In this document: positions 60,784 to 64,000 of the stretch, one piece after another
Layout of the letters: the number at the start of each line of letters is the position of its first letter
Position numbering within the stretch: the first letter of the stretch is position 1
Assembly (NCBI GenBank): GCA_910587955.1
Contig: CAJUNN010000006.1
Coordinates: forward strand, 1-64,000
Direction: 5' to 3'
Origin: an uncultured Lachnospiraceae bacterium
GTDB lineage: Bacteria; Bacillota; Clostridia; Lachnospirales; Lachnospiraceae
DNA: 64,000 nt
Notes under the pieces: model-generated
Told to the model about the DNA's origin: nothing
Databases searched by the model: none
Seen by the model: the letters and a program-made list of their open reading frames with translations, nothing else
Made by a program: the position numbers and the translations under genes

Positions 60784-61683
60784 ATGGCATTATTCGGAAA
60801 ATTATTTGGGGCAAACCAGGAAAATTCGGTGGAAGGTTTGCTGAAATCCCTGCAGCAGGCACAGGAGCGCAAAAATTTTGTAGAAATTGCCAAACTGTAT
60901 TATCAAATCGGAGAAATCTATTTAAAACAAGGAAACCAGGAAAAGGCATGGCTCTATATTGAAAAGTTCGATGCCTTGGCAGGAAGCCGGGATGAAATCT
61001 ATGAGCACATTCCGGAGGAAATGGCGGACCAGGCCTCCGAGTGGCTGGAACAGTTCGAGGATTCCGGCATGTATGTATATGAACTCCGAAGCTGGGTGGA
61101 AGAACAGGCCGAAGAACTTCTGGGATTTGAGCGGGTAAAATGGAACCTTCTGACTATGGCAAGGTTTGCGAAGCTCTTTGACCGTCTCTCTGTATTTCCG
61201 GGATTTGAACTGCTGGCAGATTATAAGGATGTAGTGGAAATTCTGGCCCAAGCCCTGTACCATCCCATGACGGAAGAGGAGTATCAGAAAGTGCTGGAGT
61301 TCGTGAAAGAGTTCTATCCGTTCACCGATTCCGAAGCGCTGGCAGACGTATCCAACCGGATTCCCATGGCAAACGGCCTGGATTTTGAAGCCTATGATCT
61401 CATCTCCTTTGAGGGTCTGACGAACCTCTATATGGTTCTGGAAGATCTGCTTCAGACTTCAGAGCAAACCCTCCAAAATGCAGATGTGAGTACCGATTTT
61501 ATCACCAACTCCCTGCTGGCCGGTTACTACGTCAGGACCCACAGCGAACCTCTGAAAGAAATTCCTTCCGTACAAGCGGAGGAAGCACGCATCCGTTCGG
61601 ACTATGAATTTGTGGAGGAAGCCAACCAGGAGAGTTTTCTCAAGCGGTTCCATGAATATGAAGATATGATGCTTCTGTCATAA
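60784..61683 (+). CDS. Unknown soluble protein with TPR-like N-terminus
   Basis: 299 aa, acidic, no signal peptide. The first 75 residues look like two helical-hairpin (TPR-like) repeats: LLKSLQQAQERKNFVEIAKLYYQIGEIYLKQGNQEKAWLYIEKFDAL broken over helices. The rest is mostly helical with no catalytic motif that I recognise. GAAAGGAG precedes the ATG. It stands alone between a promoter and a strong terminator. A scaffold or adaptor role is a guess. Confidence 0.7.
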   Translation: MALFGKLFGANQENSVEGLLKSLQQAQERKNFVEIAKLYYQIGEIYLKQGNQEKAWLYIEKFDALAGSRDEIYEHIPEEMADQASEWLEQFEDSGMYVYELRSWVEEQAEELLGFERVKWNLLTMARFAKLFDRLSVFPGFELLADYKDVVEILAQALYHPMTEEEYQKVLEFVKEFYPFTDSEALADVSNRIPMANGLDFEAYDLISFEGLTNLYMVLEDLLQTSEQTLQNADVSTDFITNSLLAGYYVRTHSEPLKEIPSVQAEEARIRSDYEFVEEANQESFLKRFHEYEDMMLLS

Positions 61684-61694
61684 GAAAAAGCAAG

Positions 61695-61730
61695 GTGCTG
61701 CCGGAAATCCGGCAGCACACTTTTATTTTT
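61695..61730. terminator. Strong bidirectional terminator
   Basis: GTGCTGCCGGA (61695-61705) pairs perfectly with TCCGGCAGCAC (61708-61718) around a two-base loop, followed by TTTTATTTTT; A-rich sequence on the other side suits the convergent sugar ABC genes. Confidence 0.9.
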
Positions 61731-62670
61731 CAATCCCTTTCTTCTGCACGCAGTCAAATCCTACTGCGAGTAAAAGAATGATACCCTTAATTACCATCTG
61801 CGCATAGGAGCTTACATTCATTAAAACCATACCATTGCTCAAGACTCCCAGGATCAGAACGCCGGCCACTACATTGAGCATCCTGCCGCTGCCGCCGCTT
61901 AAGCTGACACCGCCCAGAACCACCGCCGTAATTACGTCAAACTCGTAGCCTCTTCCCGCCGTAGCCTGTCCCGAATTAGTTCTTGAGAGCATCACAATCC
62001 CTGCAATCCCGCCAAACAGTCCGGAGAGGGCAAACACCAGCATTTTGATAGCTTTTACCCGGATTCCAGACAGCTTCGCCGCCTCTTCATTTCCGCCAAG
62101 GGCATAAAAGTAGCGTCCGAAATACGTCTTATTGAGAATTACTCCGCCCAGTACAAATGCAACGATCATAATAAGCACCGGTATAGGTACTACCCCCACA
62201 TATCCCTGGCCGATAACTGCAAATTCTTCCGGCAGGCCGGATATGGGCATGCCTCCGGATATCATATACGCTACCCCTGCAAATATGGTCTGTGTGGCAA
62301 AGGTAACGATCAGCGCAGGCATGTTAAATGTAGCAACTGCAAATCCGTTAAACAAGCCAATGAGTATGCACATCATCAGTGTGAGAAGGATGGCGGGCCA
62401 CATGGAGATATCCATTTTCACCATCATATAGGCGGTAACAATATTGACGAATGTAATAATGGAGCCGGTAGACAAATCAATCCCGCCCAGCAGGATCACA
62501 AAGATCATGCCGATGGATGCAATTCCCAGCATGGATACCTGTCTGGCTACATTAAACAAATTGTCAAGGGTCAAGAAGGTCTTTGTTACTAAAGAAAAAA
62601 AGATTATCATAACTGCCAGGACAAGGAATATTGCCTTATCCTTAATTACTTCTATCATCTGTTTCTGCAT
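61723..62670 (-). CDS. Sugar ABC transporter permease (RbsC type)
   Basis: Membrane subunit of a ribose/galactose-type importer, 315 aa from the ATG with GGAG nine bases upstream; a longer frame starts inside the ATPase end. About eight to ten helices. Family marks: GGIDLSTGSIITFVNI near the N-terminus, GGNEEAAKLSGIRVKAIKML (coupling loop) and VVLGGVSLSGGSGRMLNVVAG. It follows the ATPase by 13 bp. Sugar specificity is unknown; the binding protein is beyond the right edge or elsewhere. Confidence 0.9.
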   Translation of the reverse strand: MQKQMIEVIKDKAIFLVLAVMIIFFSLVTKTFLTLDNLFNVARQVSMLGIASIGMIFVILLGGIDLSTGSIITFVNIVTAYMMVKMDISMWPAILLTLMMCILIGLFNGFAVATFNMPALIVTFATQTIFAGVAYMISGGMPISGLPEEFAVIGQGYVGVVPIPVLIMIVAFVLGGVILNKTYFGRYFYALGGNEEAAKLSGIRVKAIKMLVFALSGLFGGIAGIVMLSRTNSGQATAGRGYEFDVITAVVLGGVSLSGGSGRMLNVVAGVLILGVLSNGMVLMNVSSYAQMVIKGIILLLAVGFDCVQKKGIEK

Positions 62671-62683
62671 TTTACCCGACTCC

Positions 62684-64000
62684 TTAAACAAGCTTTGAGG
62701 CATAGCTCATAATTACTTCCTGATCAAACTCTTCTCTGTCCAGTTCACCTGTGATTCTGCCCTCCGCCATGACAAGTATCCGGTCAGACATTCCCATCAG
62801 CTCTTCCATCTCCGATGAGATCAGCAGTATGGTCTTTCCCTGTCTGACCAGTTCATTCATCAGTACATAGATCTCATATTTTGCTCCTACATCAATCCCT
62901 CTGGTGGGCTCGTCAAAAATCAGCAGCTCTGCATTGGCCGCCAGCCATTTCCCCAGAACGACCTTCTGCTGGTTTCCTCCGCTGAGATTCTTGACCTGCT
63001 GCAGAAGCGACGGCGTTTTGATGCGCAGCTCGTCCTTATACTTTTCCGCTGTTTGCTCCTCCTTCTTCCGATTGATAAGAAACGCTTTGGATATAGACGG
63101 ATAAACAGCCATATTGATATTGGATTTCACATCAATGCCCAGAAGCGCACCCTGCCGTTTTCTATCCTCCGGCACAAGCGCAATCCCCAGACGGATGGCT
63201 TCCCTCGGCGAACCCGGACGGATTTCTTTGCCTTTCAGGAACATTTTTCCCGTCTGCACAGGAGCCGCCCCGAATATCATCTCTGCCGCTTCTGTGCGTC
63301 CCGCTCCGATCAGCCCTCCCAGGCCCAGGATCTCACCTTTACGGATCTGGAATGAGAGGTCCTTGTCCCCGTTGCCGCACACATTCTGCATCTCAAAGAC
63401 TACCTCTTCCGTCCGCACTTCGCTCCTGGGCGGATAGGTCTCCGTCAATGCCCTGCCCACCATATACATCACCAGTTCGTCTGTGTTGGTATCCTTTGTT
63501 TTAACAGTTTTGATATAGCGTCCGTCCCGCAAAATCGTAATCCGGTCGGAAAGTTCAAAAATCTCGTTTAACCGATGGGAAATATATACAATCGCAACTC
63601 CGGCCTCCTTGAGCTTCCGTATCACCTGGAACATGGATTCCACTTCCGCACCCGTCAGCGGAGCTGAAGGCTCATCCATAATCAATATTTTTGCGTTCTG
63701 CTGAATGGCTTTTGCAATTTCAACCATCTGCTGATAGCCCACCGTAAGATCTTTTACCAGAGTCTCCGGCCGGATATCAATATTCAGCGCTTGAAACACC
63801 CTCCGCGCCTCTTCCTCCATAGCCTCTTTGTTAATAAAGACACCTTTGCGTATGGGGCGTCCCAGGAAAATATTTTCCGCAGCCGACAATTCTCCCACCA
63901 GGTTAAACTCCTGATATATAATGGAAATTCCTTTTTTTATGGAGAGCTGGGGAGTCATGCTGGCAAACGCTTCCCCATCCACCACGATCTTTCCGGAATC
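62684..64000 (-). CDS. Sugar ABC transporter ATP-binding protein (RbsA/MglA type), 5' end missing
   Basis: Double ATPase of a ribose-type importer; the frame stays open to the right edge, so the N-terminus including the first Walker A lies outside. Visible: Q-loop region IIYQEFNLVGELSAAENIFLGR split over helices, first signature VGYQQMVEIAKAI, Walker B ILIMDEPSAPLT, a second domain with the family's altered P-loop (GLIGAGRTE) and signature LSGGNQQKV. Followed by its permease. Confidence 0.92.
   Translation of the reverse strand, partial: DSGKIVVDGEAFASMTPQLSIKKGISIIYQEFNLVGELSAAENIFLGRPIRKGVFINKEAMEEEARRVFQALNIDIRPETLVKDLTVGYQQMVEIAKAIQQNAKILIMDEPSAPLTGAEVESMFQVIRKLKEAGVAIVYISHRLNEIFELSDRITILRDGRYIKTVKTKDTNTDELVMYMVGRALTETYPPRSEVRTEEVVFEMQNVCGNGDKDLSFQIRKGEILGLGGLIGAGRTEAAEMIFGAAPVQTGKMFLKGKEIRPGSPREAIRLGIALVPEDRKRQGALLGIDVKSNINMAVYPSISKAFLINRKKEEQTAEKYKDELRIKTPSLLQQVKNLSGGNQQKVVLGKWLAANAELLIFDEPTRGIDVGAKYEIYVLMNELVRQGKTILLISSEMEELMGMSDRILVMAEGRITGELDREEFDQEVIMSYASKLV

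Noticed and set aside
1..64000. CRISPR array, rRNA operon, transposons or phage genes
   Set aside because: No regularly spaced repeats, no rRNA signature stretches, no transposase or phage-type frames were found.

Overview
The window looks like a chromosomal piece of a low-to-mid GC anaerobic Firmicute, most probably a gut-type Lachnospiraceae/Clostridium cluster XIVa organism. Evidence: strong AGGAGG-type ribosome binding sites; ECF and PTS transporters; CvfB, YitT, NfeD/SPFH and SleB-type proteins; FtsEX with an M23 hydrolase; and several small conserved proteins of that family. Nearly all DNA is coding. There is one tRNA gene and one cobalamin riboswitch. I saw no rRNA, transposase, phage gene or CRISPR array.

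Layout: 0-9.2 kb is a minus-strand housekeeping block (lysS-greA under a consensus promoter; a compact run patatin-argF-membrane protein-birA-small protein-Lgt-like-lipase-dusB). 9.3-12 kb holds nfeD-SPFH and a SleB-type hydrolase. 12-18.6 kb is a probable operon coaBC-dnaE-pfkA-trmH, divergent from a pantothenate pair panT-coaX (18.7-20.15 kb). 20.2-27.1 kb is a carbohydrate locus: mannose-family PTS (IIB, IIC, IID, IIA), class II aldolase, PPC-domain protein, OtnK-like kinase and OtnC-like aldolase, preceded by a RpiR regulator and four operator-like repeats, one lying inside the promoter. 27.1-33.3 kb is a cobalamin-riboswitch unit: a membrane-anchored CbiK-type cobaltochelatase, two surface beta-domain proteins and an ABC importer. 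Divergent from it (33.3-35.7 kb) an orphan cbiL is translationally coupled to an ABC-2 transporter. 35.8-46.1 kb is mostly housekeeping: CvfB, acyl-ACP thioesterase, tRNA-Gln(CTG), CorC/HlyC protein, RidA, PBP1A, YigZ and a CotH-family surface protein. 46.2-53.3 kb is an L-ascorbate utilisation locus (ulaG, ulaC, ulaA, ulaB, deoR-type regulator, beta-propeller-like protein, ulaE, ulaF) in which ulaA carries an in-frame TGA. 53.5-58.9 kb is ftsE-ftsX-M23-ctpA with a CdaR-type regulator upstream. 59.2-64 kb holds YitT, two poorly known proteins and a ribose-type sugar ABC transporter running off the right edge.

Most unusual points: (1) the extracytoplasmic chelatase/surface protein/ABC unit under a B12 riboswitch, opposite cbiL coupled to an exporter-like ABC pair; (2) an Lgt-like protein that lacks the usual catalytic His and carries, after its last membrane helix, a 17-residue motif typical of Na+-pumping decarboxylase beta subunits; (3) the interrupted ulaA and the missing ulaD; (4) a PTS/OtnK/OtnC/PPC gene set of unknown substrate.
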